Position numbers and translations under genes: made by a program. A DNA stretch of 64,000 bases from Physcomitrium patens (lineage: Eukaryota > Streptophyta > Bryopsida > Funariales > Funariaceae), in assembly GCF_000002425.4 (NCBI RefSeq), contig NC_037254.1, forward strand, positions 25,863,679-25,927,678, written 5' to 3'. The notes beneath the pieces are model-generated. The model made no database searches. It worked only from the letters and a program-made list of their open reading frames with translations, and was not told where the DNA came from. Positions 1-12,689 of the stretch are shown here, piece after piece (positions within the stretch are counted from its first letter, which is position 1; each line of letters begins with the position of its first letter).

Positions 1-627
1 AGCTTCCAAATTGTCTAATATTGGATTTCGTTGTTCAAAAAAAGACGAAAACCACGATAATGCAGAACCAGAAAGTAGAGTTCCAATAAACCTGACTTGT
101 AATCCTGGAGTTGGATAGCTTTGCGGTTGAAGTTCCATTGCCAATTGTACTTGATTGATGAACCCTCGAAACTTTGATCTCGTACCATCAAATTTCTCGG
201 GTAAGGTAATTCTTGGTTTTCTAGTGCTTACAGGGTGTTGTACAATTGGAGAAGGAACGTGATTTGTTGTAGATGTTGAAGCAGCTCCGATCATCTCTAT
301 ATCCCCACTTTCTGCTATTCTTGTTCTTTCCTTAGTTGGTGAATTGAGTTGATGCATCGCAAGCATTAACTCCCTCATTTACTCTTGCATTTGTGCCATT
401 GTACTCTTCATTTCAACAAGCTCTGCCATAATGATACTAAGAAGAAAAATTTGTTTGATACTGCTCAAGACAAAAGAAAAGAAAGACTTGATAACAAAGA
501 AGATACTAAGAATAATATTAGTTTAGAAGTGGGTAATCCGCAAACTTCTAATACGCTTATGTCTTGTCAAGAGAAAGGGGTAATCCACTCTTACTCAAGG
601 AAAACAAAGCTTTGATCTTGTAAGTGT

Positions 628-638
628 ACTCTTGTCAA
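628..638 (-). promoter_or_regulatory. Candidate self-primer binding site of copy A
   Basis: On the minus strand this reads TTGACAAGAGT, two bases inside the LTR end. It is exactly complementary to ACTCTTGTCAA within the same LTR just downstream of the TATA box. No TGG-starting tRNA-complementary site is seen here. See the matching entry in copy N for the reasoning. Confidence 0.6.
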
Positions 639-640
639 TC

Positions 641-1192
641 TGTCAAGGACAAAGACTCGATGAGGGAAAATATACACAAAAAGGCTATCTCGATATAATA
701 AATCAAAATATAAATAAGTATGTATATTAAAAGGAAACTGGAATGGCTATTGCCACAAGACAAGAAACTAAAGACTCTTGAACCTGGACTAGAAGCAAGA
801 AAGGAGTTGACAAGAGTGAAGAAGCCTTCACTCTTGTCTCTATATATACTATCTAACTAGGGGCTATGTGGCGACGTTCTATAGGACCTCCAATGTGTGT
901 TGACTTTGTAAGACACATGCCTTGACTTACAAGGCAAGTTTTTCTACGTGTGGGCCACATAGTTAGCTTGATCTTCAAGCTAACAACATGTGTGGCACAT
1001 GGCCAACTTGTTGACCACGTTTCTAATCCAAAAAGTCAATTAAAGACATCTATGAAGTCAAAGCAGCGTCTAGGAAGTTTCTAGGAAGCTTTTATATTAA
1101 ATATTATAGAATTAACTTACTTTTATCTACTTTTACTTACTTCTACCTATTTCTATATGTAATTATTAGCTTACATGATTATAGCCGTGACA
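641..1192 (-). repeat. 5' LTR of copy A (552 bp)
   Basis: Read on the minus strand it starts TGTCACGG and ends CCTTGACA. It has the same length as both LTRs of copy N and differs from them at only a few sites. It holds the TATA box and the inverted repeat described for N. Confidence 0.9.
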
Positions 1193-4100
1193 TTGTTCTA
1201 TCAATCTTCATGAATGAGCTCAACCATCATTTGGACCAATCTATAGCCTATTCCAAAATAAGTTGGTTGCATTTAAAGAGTACATTGATAAAACTTTGGC
1301 TAAGAATTTCATACATCATTCTAAATTTCCAGTCGAGGCTTCTATCTTATTTGTAAAGAATAAAGACAAATCTCTACAAATGTGTGTAGACTATTGAAGA
1401 CTCAATAAGATCACCATCAAAAATAGATATCTTTTATCTTTGATTTCAAGACTTTTTGATAAACTCAATCAAGCAAAGATTTATACAAAAATAGATCTAC
1501 AAAGAGCATATGATCTAATACGCATTAAAAAAAGAAATGAATGAAAAATTGTGTTTCAAATTAGGTATGAATATTTTGAGTATAATGTCATGTCTTTTCG
1601 ACTGATGAATGTACAAAATATTTTTTAATATTTAATGAATGATATTTTTTATAAATTTCTTAATGATTTTATCATCTGTTATTTAAATGACATCTTAATC
1701 TACTCTAAGAACACATTAGAACATAAAATTTATTTTCATCATGTATTACAAAAACTTAGAAATGCACAATTATATGCAAAGTTAAAAAAGTATGTATTCC
1801 ACACTACTAAAGTTGACTTCTTAAGATATAATTTTTTTAATGAAAGACTAATGATGGATCCAAAGAAGATCTAAACTATCATAGATTAAAAGATTTTAAG
1901 AATAATAAAAGATATGTAATATTTTTTGGACTTTGTCAATTACTATTGAATCTTCATCAAGATTTTTTTTCAAGTTTAGCTTCACTTACAAGTTTGACTT
2001 GTAAAGACAAACATAAGTGGAATAAAGAAGTCAAAGTATTGTTTGATGCTTTGAAAAAGGAGTTTATTTTTGTACCAAACTTATATTGTGTTGGCTTCTA
2101 CAAGGTATTTTTTTATGAAAATAGATACATTAGACTTTGCCTTAGGTGCAATATTATTTGAAATTGGAGTAGAGAATAAATTCCATTCAATAGCTTTTCA
2201 TTCCAAATTGTTTTTAGTAGCTCAAATTAATTATAAAATCTACAAAAAAGAACTCATTACAATCATAGATTTATTTGAAAAATGGCATTATTATTTAGAA
2301 GGTGCCTCAAATTTAATCATCGTATATACAAATCATAAGAACCTTAAGTATTTCATGTCAATACATGTTTTAAATCATTGCCATGCTTGTTGGAGCATGT
2401 TCTTGTGAAGATTTGATTTTAAGATCACTTATCAATTCAAAAAATAATAAGATTTATTGAATGCCTTTTTTAGACATTCTTATCTTATACCAAAATAAAA
2501 AAGATGCATCTTTTAATCAATAAAGAATGATTCTTTTGAAGTTGGAGTATTTTTACCTTTCAGGAATAAAATCAACATTGACTATTACTTCAATGTTTGT
2601 CAAGCAAATTCAATCAAGTATATCCTATGATTCTCTTATTGATGATATCAAGAATAATCCTTTTAAGTCTTATGATACTTTCAACTTTGAATTTTAGAAT
2701 AATCTATTCTATTTTAAAGAATGATTATACATTCTAAAATATAGGATACAATTATATGTTTTTCAAATTCATCATGACTTTTCAAGAGTCACATTTTGGA
2801 TATAACAAGTCTTTGGAATTAATATTAAGAAATTTTTAGTGGCCTATAATATAGAAGACAATCAAAGACTTTTTACAATCATGTGATATTTCTTCAAGAT
2901 CCAAAATTCTTTGCTATCAATTTTATGGACTTTTTTAGCCATTACCTATTTTAAAACAACTATGATCTTCTATTTCTATGGATTTTATCACAAATCTTCT
3001 ACTTTCAAGTTCATATGATTTTATATTTATAGTAGTAGATTATTTTATCAAGATGGCTTATTTTGTACCATATACAAAATCTATCACAAGTAAAGAAATG
3101 GCTAAGTTTTTTCTAAATAATATCTATTATTATGAAAGATTACTTAAAGATATTATATCAAATAGGAGGACTTAATTTATATCAAGATTTTGAAGAACCC
3201 TTTTTAAGTTTTTAAAGGTGAATATAAAACTCTCTTTGGCTTTTCATCTTCAAACTGATGGACAAACTAAATAGGTGAATCACATTTTGGAGCAATACTT
3301 GAGATGTACCATCAACTATTATCAAGATGATTTGACAACTCTTTTATTATTAGCAGAGTTTGCAAACAATAATTTGATATATTCTTCTACTCAACAAATA
3401 CCTTTCTTTGCCAATTATGGTTATGATCCATAATTTAGTACTTTGACTTTTCAAAAGTTGATAATCTTATGGCAAAAGATTTGGCAAATCGTTTGTTAGA
3501 GCTATATACAAAAATAAAGATGCAATTAAAGGGAGCTCAAAAATAACAAAAAATTAATACAGATGCCTATTGTAAAGAATAAATACAAGTCAATGTAGAT
3601 AACAAGGTATAATTACTTTGTCATAATATCAAGATTACTTGTCCTTATGATAAGTTGGACTATTATAGGCTTAGACCTTTTTTTATTAATAAAAAAGACA
3701 ATTGTGTTGCTTTTCAATTATATTTATTGGAGTCTTTGAAGATCCATCCCATATTTCATGTATTTCTTCTTAAGGCATATAAGATAGTAAATATCTCAAG
3801 AAGAAGATTAATGCCACTTCTTCCTATAGAAATAGATAATAATTAAGAATTTAAGGTAGAAAAAATCTTAGATTCAAAGCAACGTCAAAATAGATTGAAA
3901 TATCTTGTTCATTAGTATGGATATGATATTAGTGAATGTACATGAGAGCTACCAAAGAATCTTAAAAATATAAAAAAGAAAATTGAAGCTTTTTATTGAT
4001 GACATCCATTAAAATCAAGATAAAAATAATAAATCTTTGCTATAAAAGAAATAAGATTAAAAATAAGTAATATTCTATATTTTATTTGTCTTTGTAGCTT

Positions 4101-5117
4101 TTTTGTATTTTTCATGCTAAAGAGATGAAGAATCAACAACCAATAGATTTAACTTAAGAACTTTAATTTTTAGACTTATTAAATGAGACATTGTAATTGT
4201 CACAACCTTCAAGATAACAAAATAGAAATGAGGATCCTGAAAAATGACATGTCCTTCCTCAAGTAGATGGCAAGTTAGAACGTTTTTATTATCAAAACCT
4301 TAGATGAGACTTTTCATGTTTGGTAATTTTATTAGAAGTAGGAACAACTCCAAATAGTATTCCAAATTTTTTATTTGAAACAAGTTACAAAGGCCAAAAT
4401 AATGATCAAATAACATGATGGCCTTCTTGCATTGATATGGGATATTATCAATGGCTAAGAAGATGTATCAAACATCTTCAAAGAGAATAAAGATTAAAGT
4501 ACATGTTAAATATAATTTTATTCATTTTAGATTTTTTCAACATGTAAAGACTACTCTTCATAGAACTCATTCCTAGTGGATAGAATAATGTCACAAATAA
4601 ATAAAGATATTTTAGTAAATATTTATATGATTAGATAGAAGTAAATAAAAGTAAATTAATTTAATAATACCTTCTAAAGAAGCTTCTTATAAGCTTTATA
4701 GATGTTTCTTTGATTTTACATGTATTAATAATTAATTAGTAGGTTAGAAACTTCATCAATAAATTAATTATGTATTGATAGCTTATAAAATAAGCTAATT
4801 ATGTGGCGTATATATAAAAAACTTGCCTTGTAAGTTAAGATATGTATCTTGTAAAGTCACCACATTTCGGAGATCCTATAAGATATTGCCACATACCTCC
4901 TAGTTAAGAGTATATATGGATGTAAGAATGAAGCCTTCTTCACTCTTGTCAATGCCTTTCTAGTCCTTAGTCTCATTTCAAGACTTTCTAGTTTTCTTGT
5001 TTTTAGCATTAGTCATTCTAGTTTAGTAATATATCATCTTTGAGTAATTTTCTAGGTTTTTTTAATATCATAAGAGTATATTGAGGATTTCTTTTTTTGA
5101 AATTCATGTCCTTAATA
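1193..5117 (+). mobile_element. Copy B: 3' half of an old Tcn1-like chromovirus
   Basis: Plus-strand sequence parallels the pol of copy N from the start of reverse transcriptase to the chromodomain (about 1193-4020), then the extra 3' open-frame region (about 4125-4560), then a 3' LTR. Recognisable traces include the RT segment around the YLND-type motif near 1690, the RNase H region (2040-2400), the integrase core (2970-3430) and the chromodomain (3850-4010). It is badly broken, with dozens of breaks, and strongly AT-shifted relative to N, which indicates a much older insertion. Its 5' part would lie beyond copy A, outside the window. Confidence 0.85.
4589..5117 (+). repeat. 3' LTR of copy B (about 529 bp)
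   Basis: Starts TGTCAC and ends near CCTTAATA, the decayed form of the family end CCTTGACA. It still shows the TATA region and the 'gaagccttcttcactcttg' segment of the family. It is closer to the D-type LTR than to N at its 3' end. Confidence 0.75.
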
Positions 5118-5309
5118 TATATGAAAAAAATATTATAATAATATAAAAAAATAAATAATTTATATTAAAAGCTATTATAATCATATTATACTACTAATTA
5201 AGCCAATCAAGAGAGTTTTAATTTCAATGCATTTATTATTAGATGAATTCTATCTATAAAAGATAAGACATTTGAATACCTTGTATTGGATTTTTATTCA
5301 AATAATTAT

Positions 5310-5350
<41 letters not shown>

Positions 5351-6404
5351 AACTAATTTAGTTAAAAATTGCATCAATTATAAAGTGAGTACTTCAATGA
5401 AAAGAGAAACCATATTAGCTATAGAAGTAATAGAATATATTTTATGATGGATAGAAGTTCTTTAATAATAAGTATTGTATTGATTTTCTATAACTTGTTG
5501 TATTCTTATTTTTTTTTTGAAACTTGATGTTCTTCTTAATACTTATTTGGAAATTGAAAATATTTTATCTTTAATTTGATATGTGGTATTGTTATTAAAG
5601 CAATTATGTAAGTAATGCTTAGAATTATTAAAGCATTGAATTACTTTTAAGAACTCTGGTATTTTTTTATTTTATTTTTTTTGACTTAACTTGATTGATA
5701 TTGAATTTTTATCATATTTTTATTTGTTATTTTTGTAAATACTTAAAAAAAGATAATACATCTTTCTAACCTTTGATAAGTATATATTATGCAAAAAAAG
5801 AAGAATAAGATGTATTATGTTTGAATGGCATCCAAATATCAAATACTAAGTATTTAGAGTTGAATATAAAAATAAGGGAGTCTTTGAATCAATAAATTAT
5901 ATGCTTGGTTTTTTATTCTTTTAGCCTAAAAGATGTTGAAAGTAAGTCAATATTACAAACTTTGAAAATCTATATCATAAAATGAGGATTAATTATTAAA
6001 ATTTATAATAGTTGAAAGATTTGTAAAAAGATAGTAAGAAGATTTTTGGAGGCAAAAGTATAAGAGATTTACATCCTATGAAGAAACTATTTATTTTCTA
6101 GTAGATAATAGAGTTGTATGTTAATACTATGAAGTAGAACAATTAGGATATAAGAATTATTTTTCAAATTATATCTATATTATTATTTGTAAAAATAGCT
6201 ATATAGATATATTTGACTAAGAAATTATAGTAGAATTGATAAGTCTTAATTTTACTTTATTTTGCATGAATTTTTTTTGAAGAAGAGTTTTTGTAAAAAT
6301 ATCTTCAAATTAAAATTTGTAGGAAAATATAATTTAAACTAATTTCTCATAAGTTCATTATATCTTGTATAAAGTAGTGATATAATTATACATATTTGAT
6401 TTTG
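5118..6404. other. Unassigned AT-rich relic stretch with LTR-like piece and poly-T
   Basis: No gene is supported here. About 5130-5290 resembles the short copia LTR at 18763-18983 (shared words around 'aatcaagagagttttaat' and 'agatgaattctatctataaa'), so it is probably a solo or partial copy of that LTR. A 34-base poly-T run follows at 5313-5346. The remaining 1 kb looks like decayed element sequence that I could not place in a family. Confidence 0.5.
5313..5346. repeat. Poly-T tract (34 bp)
   Basis: Uninterrupted T run within relic DNA. It could be the 3' tail of an inserted retroposed sequence on the minus strand, but no LINE or SINE body is recognisable beside it. Confidence 0.8.
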
Positions 6405-7221
6405 TGATTGCTCATTTTACTTATTCCAAATTAATCAAATGGGAATAAACTCGTACAGGGAGATTCGAACATGGAGAATGATTAGTTGCTTAAGCGTTCA
6501 CGTTAGGATTACACAATCAATTACCTCTTGCATGTATCGTCTCTATTTTTAATATCTGAACACATAAGGAAACTATAATCTCTCCCTTCACCTTATTGGT
6601 CTCTTCCTTACAGCAATTCAGTCATACCAATAACTGCTATTTCCACCAATATATTCACCCTCATACTCTCCAACTGTAATACTGCGCCCTCACAGCTTTC
6701 AGCACACAATTACCCTCATTCCAATCATTGGAATTCTTCAGACAGAACTGCCATTCACATTACGATGTTTCACACAAATACAGACTCATTTTCTCTGCTG
6801 AACTACAATCAGATTTCAGCATTCAATCTTTCTTCTTCTCAAATAATACCAATCACATTTCCATTCCATAATTCACTTCATAATATTCAGAAACTCTCAA
6901 TCCTCTTATTCAAAGAAAATAACAAATAAAAGAAAAGAAGTAGCACCAAGCTTACCCCGGCTCACACTATCACAACGATAGTCCTCGGCTCATGACTATC
7001 ACAGTTTGGCCCCTGGCTCATGACTCTCACAGTCTGGCACCTTAATTAATTTCTACAACTCTTATATACTTTCTCCTGATTCTCCACATTCCAACCGTAA
7101 TTCTGTAATTAACCGCTTTTAATAACTAAATCACTCATCCGTCCTCTTGAATTTCCTATTATATGGACTATTAATATATTTTACCAATATCTTTTAAAAA
7201 CAAATTAATATCTATTCTACA
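6405..7221 (-). repeat. 3' LTR of copy C (817 bp)
   Basis: Left-hand direct repeat with the same length as its partner at 11873. It contains three imperfect 28-bp units (6957-7039) built on 'ggctcatgactatcacag'. Confidence 0.9.
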
Positions 7222-7234
7222 TAGCCCCACTCCT
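7222..7234 (-). promoter_or_regulatory. Polypurine tract of copy C
   Basis: On the minus strand AGGAGTGGGGCTA lies directly before the LTR start TGTAGAATAG, the expected place for the plus-strand primer of an LTR element. Confidence 0.7.
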
Positions 7235-7653
7235 ATTTGTGCAGTGTCCTCGCAAACACTCAATTGATACCTATCTAAAAATTATCTAACAAAACTCTAA
7301 AAAAATTGCGATCTCTCTGGCCTACCTAATTAACCATTTGCTGCATTATCTAATGTACGTTTGACCAAATCTGGTTCCAATTACAATTTTTTTTTTTTTT
7401 TTTTTTTTTTTTCTCAAGTCCATCGATTCCTTTCTCAACTGGTTTGAGAGATCTTCATTATACTCACCTTGTACATGGACTTGATCTTCCAATTTTAAGA
7501 TTTGGACATCCCAAAATTTTAATTGATGCTGCTGTTGACTCATCCATTCTGGAACATCTTCAATCGATACTTGTCATCGGCTCTTCACTATTAACTTTTA
7601 TTTGGAACTACTACTCTCAAAAACACAAGAAATACAAGAAAATGGCACTCCAA

Positions 7654-8034
7654 TCAATCCAAAACAACACCACAGAATGACTTTAATTGGTGCCCCACTC
7701 CTATTCTTTTACTATCTGGTGATAATGACAACATGTTACCTATACTATCTATGAAAGGTAATGAGAAGTAGTCTTTCTTGGTAGCCACCTTAAGTTTCCG
7801 AAAATCTTGACATATCCTGATTTTTCCATTCTTCTTTGGTACCATCACGATTGGTGACATCCATGCATTATGCGAAACAGGATAAATAAAACCCATGTTG
7901 AGAAGTTTATCTAATTCTTCTTTCACTAAAAGGGAATATTTTGGATTAAGTCGGTGTTGTCTTTGACGAACTGGCGTAATACCCTCCTCCAGAATAATCT
8001 GGTGCTCACACACGTCGTCTAGAATCTCTTTCAA
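7654..8034 (-). mobile_element. Reverse transcriptase start region of copy C
   Basis: Minus-strand translation shows typical Ty3/gypsy RT N-terminal motifs: a proline-rich entry with 'RQRQHRLNP', then 'VKEELDKLLNMGFIYPV', then 'WMSPIVMVPKKNGKIRICQD' and 'FRKLK'. This matches the segment that precedes the catalytic core in plant gypsy polymerases. The YxDD-bearing part is not recognisable in this copy. It belongs to a fossil element and is not a host gene. Confidence 0.85.
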
Positions 8035-8399
8035 ATCTGCATACGACCACGCAAAGGTAGATTTGTGATGGACAAAAAACTATTTCTAAGCATCTAATTC
8101 TGTACCAATAATACTGACATATATTTTAATTAGCTGTGGCGTTTCGTTGGTGCCCAGGTTAATAGATTGACACACAGGGTCTTCAACAACCTCTGATTTA
8201 ATTGTCTTCTCCTGATCTAAATATCTTGTATTATTCAACATATGGAAACCACCCAAATTTGGTTCCAATGTACTGACTCTATTGACTGCGAAATTATTCA
8301 TCCATTCAATAATAGCATGATCCGAGTTAGTCGCATCTTCCTGATGTAGTAAATATTCATCTGAATCTCCACATTAGTAGATTCCTACCTTTACTGTTG

Positions 8400-8900
8400 A
8401 AGTGTTTTATCCTACCCCAAATTGTGGTGAACCTATAGCATCGCCATCTATCTCAATCGATTGACTCTTGTTGTCCAATGTAAATTTTGATTCTGGCAAT
8501 TGAGATTCTCCATGATATTGTATCAAATACATCTGTAAAACAATCTGGTCACGGCCTTTTTCAATTGTCAATGTGCCTCGGCTCCAATCGTTCTTAGCTT
8601 TGGCTTGATAAAGCCAAGGTCTGCCCAATAAAATGGGATACAATAATGTAGAACTTTGTAATCGAAATACAATATAATTGATTTTGTATGTCAATACCGT
8701 GATTACAGTGGCAATATTTCATAAGATTCCCATTGGCTTTACCTGACTATGATCTACCATTTACAAGACCAATGTCATAGGTAGCAATTGCTTTAGATCC
8801 AAGTCCTCCATTGTATCCACGTTCATTAAATTCACACTGGAACCACCATTGACTTGTACCCCTGGAATTAAAATGCCATCGATTGATATATCGATTGTTG
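8400..8900 (-). mobile_element. Aspartic protease region of copy C
   Basis: Minus-strand reading has a GGSSVNLMN stretch near 8840-8870, matching the DGGSSVNV motif around the catalytic Asp of Athila/Tat-type proteases. Downstream is 'ILLGRPWLYQAKA' (8600-8640), the conserved C-terminal ILGRPWL box of gypsy proteases. It lies between gag and RT as expected. This is fossil coding sequence. Confidence 0.75.
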
Positions 8901-9599
8901 GTGCTCCCAGATCTGGGTTTAAGCTAACTTCATGAATTTCTTTAGTCCGGAATCTTTGTCATATTAGCGCTAAATTCAATATAGATCGACATTCTAGTGC
9001 TACAGCCTAAAGTAGCTTCATTCTAATTGAAGGCTGAATAACATCCAAATCCTTCAGAATGTCATAGGGTTCCATATTGAGAATAATTTCCAATGCTCTT
9101 TTGCATTTCATTGGTTTCAATTTTACTCCGTGAGGTAAGATATTCTTCCGCCTCAGACTCGGAATTGGAACAGCAGCTGGAGCTTCCTTGGAATTTCCAC
9201 CTTTGAGAGGATCTTTCAATGGGTAGGACATTTCTCGGAATTGCGTAGAGATTGGAACTGCTTAGAACGGAACTGAAGCCTCCGTAATTGTGACCTTATT
9301 GGATTCTGCCACCGAGTCAAGTCTCATACTGTGTACGAAGCTCGTAACACGACCTAGATTAGATGGTCTCGATAAATTGGCACGTGGAACCATATTGGGT
9401 TCCTTAGTTTGTTGAGGTCTCAATATTGGGATACATCCGAATACTGATCTTGGTTAGTTTAGCCCCGTGGACGGTACTACTTGCTCTCCTACGATTAGTT
9501 CATCCATATCCTGAATTGGATTCTTATCTTTTTGTTGGCCTTTGGTAAGTACTGCGTTCACCACCTTGATACGATGTACTGGTGAGTCTCGTTGAACAT

Positions 9600-11215
9600 G
9601 GCCTTTGTCCTTCGTCGATTGGCTTATTTACATTTGCTGGTCCCGGTTATTATAATTAAAGGGTGCATTGCACTGCTGATAAGTAAAACCAGATTGCTTA
9701 TAATTTCTACATATTGGAGCATAGTCATCACTGGCCCTTGGATTAAGACATTCATTAGCATAATGGCTAATTTTTCTGTAAGGATAGCAACGAAGTGGTC
9801 TCTTGTCAACTCCTTCAGGGATATTGGGTGTCTCTACTGGTATATAATGGCTAGGTCTGTTCCATGTTGGATGAGTAAAGGATCTTGATTGACCCATTGT
9901 TACTATAGAGTCTGGCATTAGCTTCGTCATGGGTGGATATTGATGGTATCCTGGTTGGTTCATTGCCAATCTATGAGTATTGGATACACCTTCTTGGTGA
10001 AATTCAGAGTTTAAAAAATTGGAATAATTCTTGTTTTGTTTATTCGCTCGATTTCTATTCCAGCCAAACCTATTATTTGTCTGTACTTGATTGACATCCC
10101 ACGAAGTTGGTTGAGTCATTATCTGGATACTGAGTTGTTGTTGCTTCCGTAAATTCCAACAATTGGTCGTAATATGCTTGCTCCCATAAAAGGTACATTG
10201 TACAGTCATTTGGGGAGGTGAAGGACATTCTGTTACTAAATGACCTTACTCCTTACAATTGCTACACCAGACATTGGGACACATATTGATTGGTTTATGC
10301 CTTTTTTCTTTATCCTTGGCCAGATTCACAGCCAATTCATCCATTTTTTTCGTCAATGTTAACAACAATGACTCATTGGAATCCCTTAATACCAATTCAT
10401 TTGGTAATTCCTTCATAGGTATTGATTTTTGATACGTGGAGTAAGACACATATGGGTGTGATGATGATGGTAGTACAGCTTGCAATGGAACGGCATCCAC
10501 TATTTCCTATGAAATTGTACCATAATCATTCCTTCTCAGATAACTTTTCGATGCATCATTCCAATTTGTCATTTGATTCACTCCTTGAGACGGAATCATT
10601 GTGGCTCCAACTGTTAAGTTCTGGTCATAGTAACATTCCTCCTATACTTTCGCTCGCTCAAGAAATGATGCTATGGTGGCTGATTGGGCTTCATTTACAA
10701 ACATCTTCAATTCTAGTGGGTGTAGTCCATTAATCAATATGGAAAACACAGATGATTTTAACATTTGGTTATTTGGCCATTTTCGAAGTATATCTGCTAC
10801 ACAACCATAATATGATTGTACCACTTCTCCTGGTACCATTCTACTGTTCATTAATTTTTCTCTAAGACATTCTTCAAAACCAATCGGTTGAAAATGGGCT
10901 AAAAATGTATTTTTTAATGCCTTCCAATTGATAAATTGTCCCACAGGTTGGTGATTATACCACTCAAACATCGTATCTTTTAAGGTCGCTGGCAGCTATT
11001 GCAACCAAATATCTTCAGTTCTGTAATTATTAGCTATACATGTTGTAAGAAACTCAGACAAATGTTGATCAGAATCCGTACCCAAAAATCCCTGAAAAGT
11101 AGGTAGTGGCACGACACTAGTCATACCATCACCTACTGCACCCATTTGTATTGCAATCAAAATAGCTGGTCCTCTTAATGCCATTGAATTTCTTGTTCTG
11201 CTAAACTCCATTTTA
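9600..11215 (-). mobile_element. Gag region of copy C
   Basis: The minus strand begins near 11211 with MEFSRTRNSMALRGPAIL. It continues through a capsid-like segment with 'WLQ', 'FEWYNHQPVGQFINWKALKN' and 'FLAHFQP' (10990-10640). A basic, Gln/Asn-rich tail follows with Cys-containing knuckle-like stretches (about 10280, 10200 and 9770-9700). The order capsid then nucleic-acid-binding tail fits gypsy Gag. It is broken in several places. Confidence 0.75.
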
Positions 11216-11849
11216 AAATAATCTATGCTTTCCCTTATTCTAATTTCTGAGCTCTCAGTGCTCCTTGATTTATTGTTATTTTCTACAATTAGTTTTATCA
11301 GTTGAATTGTAGGTGAAAATGTCGGATTTTAAAATAAAATATAGTTATCTTTATTGGCGACGAATTTGTGCCAATTTGAAGAACCACTATTGCTTGTTTC
11401 AGTGGTACCTCCTACTGGAAAAATATCCAATGGAGTACCAAATTCTTCTATGTCTCATTCTCTTTCAGTTAACGGCCTCAAGATTTCCACTGGAATGTTA
11501 ACAAAATTTTTCGCGAGTATTTTTGGTAGTTTTTCTAATAGTACATACGATTGCAGAATTAATAGTCTGTCCAGTTCTTGATATGTTTGGATGCACCAAC
11601 AAGCTTGCAACCATGGTTTAATCCAATTCTATCGATGCTTCCTTTTGAGATTACGTTCTTGCTCCTCTCTAAGCAAGTTCTTTCCTTGCGCTCTTCCCTG
11701 TCTTTCTTTCAACTGATTTATTTTCCTCGATGCAATGCTCTCGTTCTTATTAACTATAATCTAGTTTCAAATACTAGTAAAATTATCTTCCATTGCCAAT
11801 TTTCTCACACGTTTGGTAATTAATTCCTAACATTCAAAGCTATTATCAC

Positions 11850-11867
11850 TCCCTAGCAACGACGCCA
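11850..11867 (-). promoter_or_regulatory. Primer binding site of copy C, tRNA-Asp type
   Basis: On the minus strand TGGCGTCGTTGCTAGGGA follows the 5' LTR after a short AT spacer. Plant Athila/Tat elements carry TGGCGCCGTTGCCGGGGA, complementary to the 3' end of tRNA-Asp(GUC). The three differences are all C-to-T or G-to-A. This agrees with decay by deamination and places C outside the tRNA-Met-primed chromoviruses. Confidence 0.75.
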
Positions 11868-11872
11868 AAATA

Positions 11873-12689
11873 TGATTGCTCGTTTTATTTATTTCAAATT
11901 AATCTAATGAGAATAAACCCAAATAGGGGGATTCAAACACGGAGAATGATTAGTTGCTTAAGCATTCACGTTAGGGTCATACAATCAATTACCTCCTGAA
12001 TGTATTGTTTCTATTTCCAATATCTGAACACACAAGGAAACTATAATCTCTCTTTTCACCTTATCGGTCTCTTCCTTATAGCAATTCAGTCATACCAATA
12101 ACTGCTATTTCCACCAATATATTCACCCTCATAATCTCCAACTGTAATACTGCGCCCTCATAGCTTTCAACATACAATTACCCTCATTCCAATCATTGGA
12201 ATTCTTCACACAGAACTGCGATTCACATTACGGTGTTTTACACAAACACAGACTCATTTTCTCTGCTGAACTACAATCAAATTTCAGCATTCAATCTTTC
12301 TTCTTCTCAAATAATACCAATCATATTTCTATTCTATAATTCATTTCAAAATATTCAGAAACTCTCAATCTTCTTATTCAAAGAAAATAACAAACAAAAG
12401 AAAAGAGGTAGTACCAAGCTTACCTCGACTCATACTATTACAGCAATAGCCCTCGGCTCATGACTATCATAGTTTGGCCCCCGGCTCATGACTCTCACAG
12501 TCTGGCACCTTAATTAATTTCTACAAGTCCTATATACTTTCCCCTGATTCTTCAGATTCCAATCATAATTTTGTAATTAACTACTTTTAATAACTAAATC
12601 ACTCATCTATCTTCCTGAATTTCTTATTATATGGACTATTAATATATTTTATCAATATCTTTTAAAAACGAATTAATATCTATTCTATA
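11873..12689 (-). repeat. 5' LTR of copy C (817 bp)
   Basis: Right-hand direct repeat partner of 6405-7221. It carries the same triplicated 28-bp unit at 12423-12507. Confidence 0.9.

Larger units (their letters stand above)
1..1192 (-). mobile_element. Copy A: 5' part of a Tcn1-like Ty3/gypsy chromovirus, runs off the left edge
   Basis: Bases 1-445 are the reverse complement of the gag start of the fuller copy N (about 38,545-38,985). They are followed by an untranslated leader and then a 552-bp LTR (641-1192). Leader and LTR match copy N at roughly 98% by eye, so this is a fairly recent insertion. It interrupts the reverse transcriptase region of the older copy B, whose plus-strand sequence resumes at 1193. 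The 3' part lies outside the window, so neither completeness nor target duplication can be judged. The visible gag part shows few breaks. Confidence 0.9.
6405..12689 (-). mobile_element. Copy C: Ty3/gypsy element with tRNA-Asp primer site (Athila/Tat-like layout)
   Basis: Two direct repeats of exactly 817 bp (6405-7221 and 11873-12689), both starting TG and ending CA or its decayed form TA, bound an internal region read on the minus strand. Next to the right (5') LTR is a site matching tRNA-Asp. Next to the left LTR is a purine-rich tract. Parts seen in order: gag with RNA-binding tail (about 11215-9600), aspartic protease (about 8900-8400) and the start of reverse transcriptase (8034-7654). 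RNase H and integrase were not recognised, and the element is broken many times. LTRs differ at about 8-10% by eye over the first 380 bp, mostly C/T and G/A, so it is of middle age. GATTTT occurs beside both ends (6398-6403, 12690-12695), a possible imperfect target duplication. Confidence 0.88.

Noticed and set aside
11850-11867. Possible tRNA gene near the tRNA-Asp match
   Set aside because: Only the 3'-end complement is present, in the primer-site position. No cloverleaf is seen.
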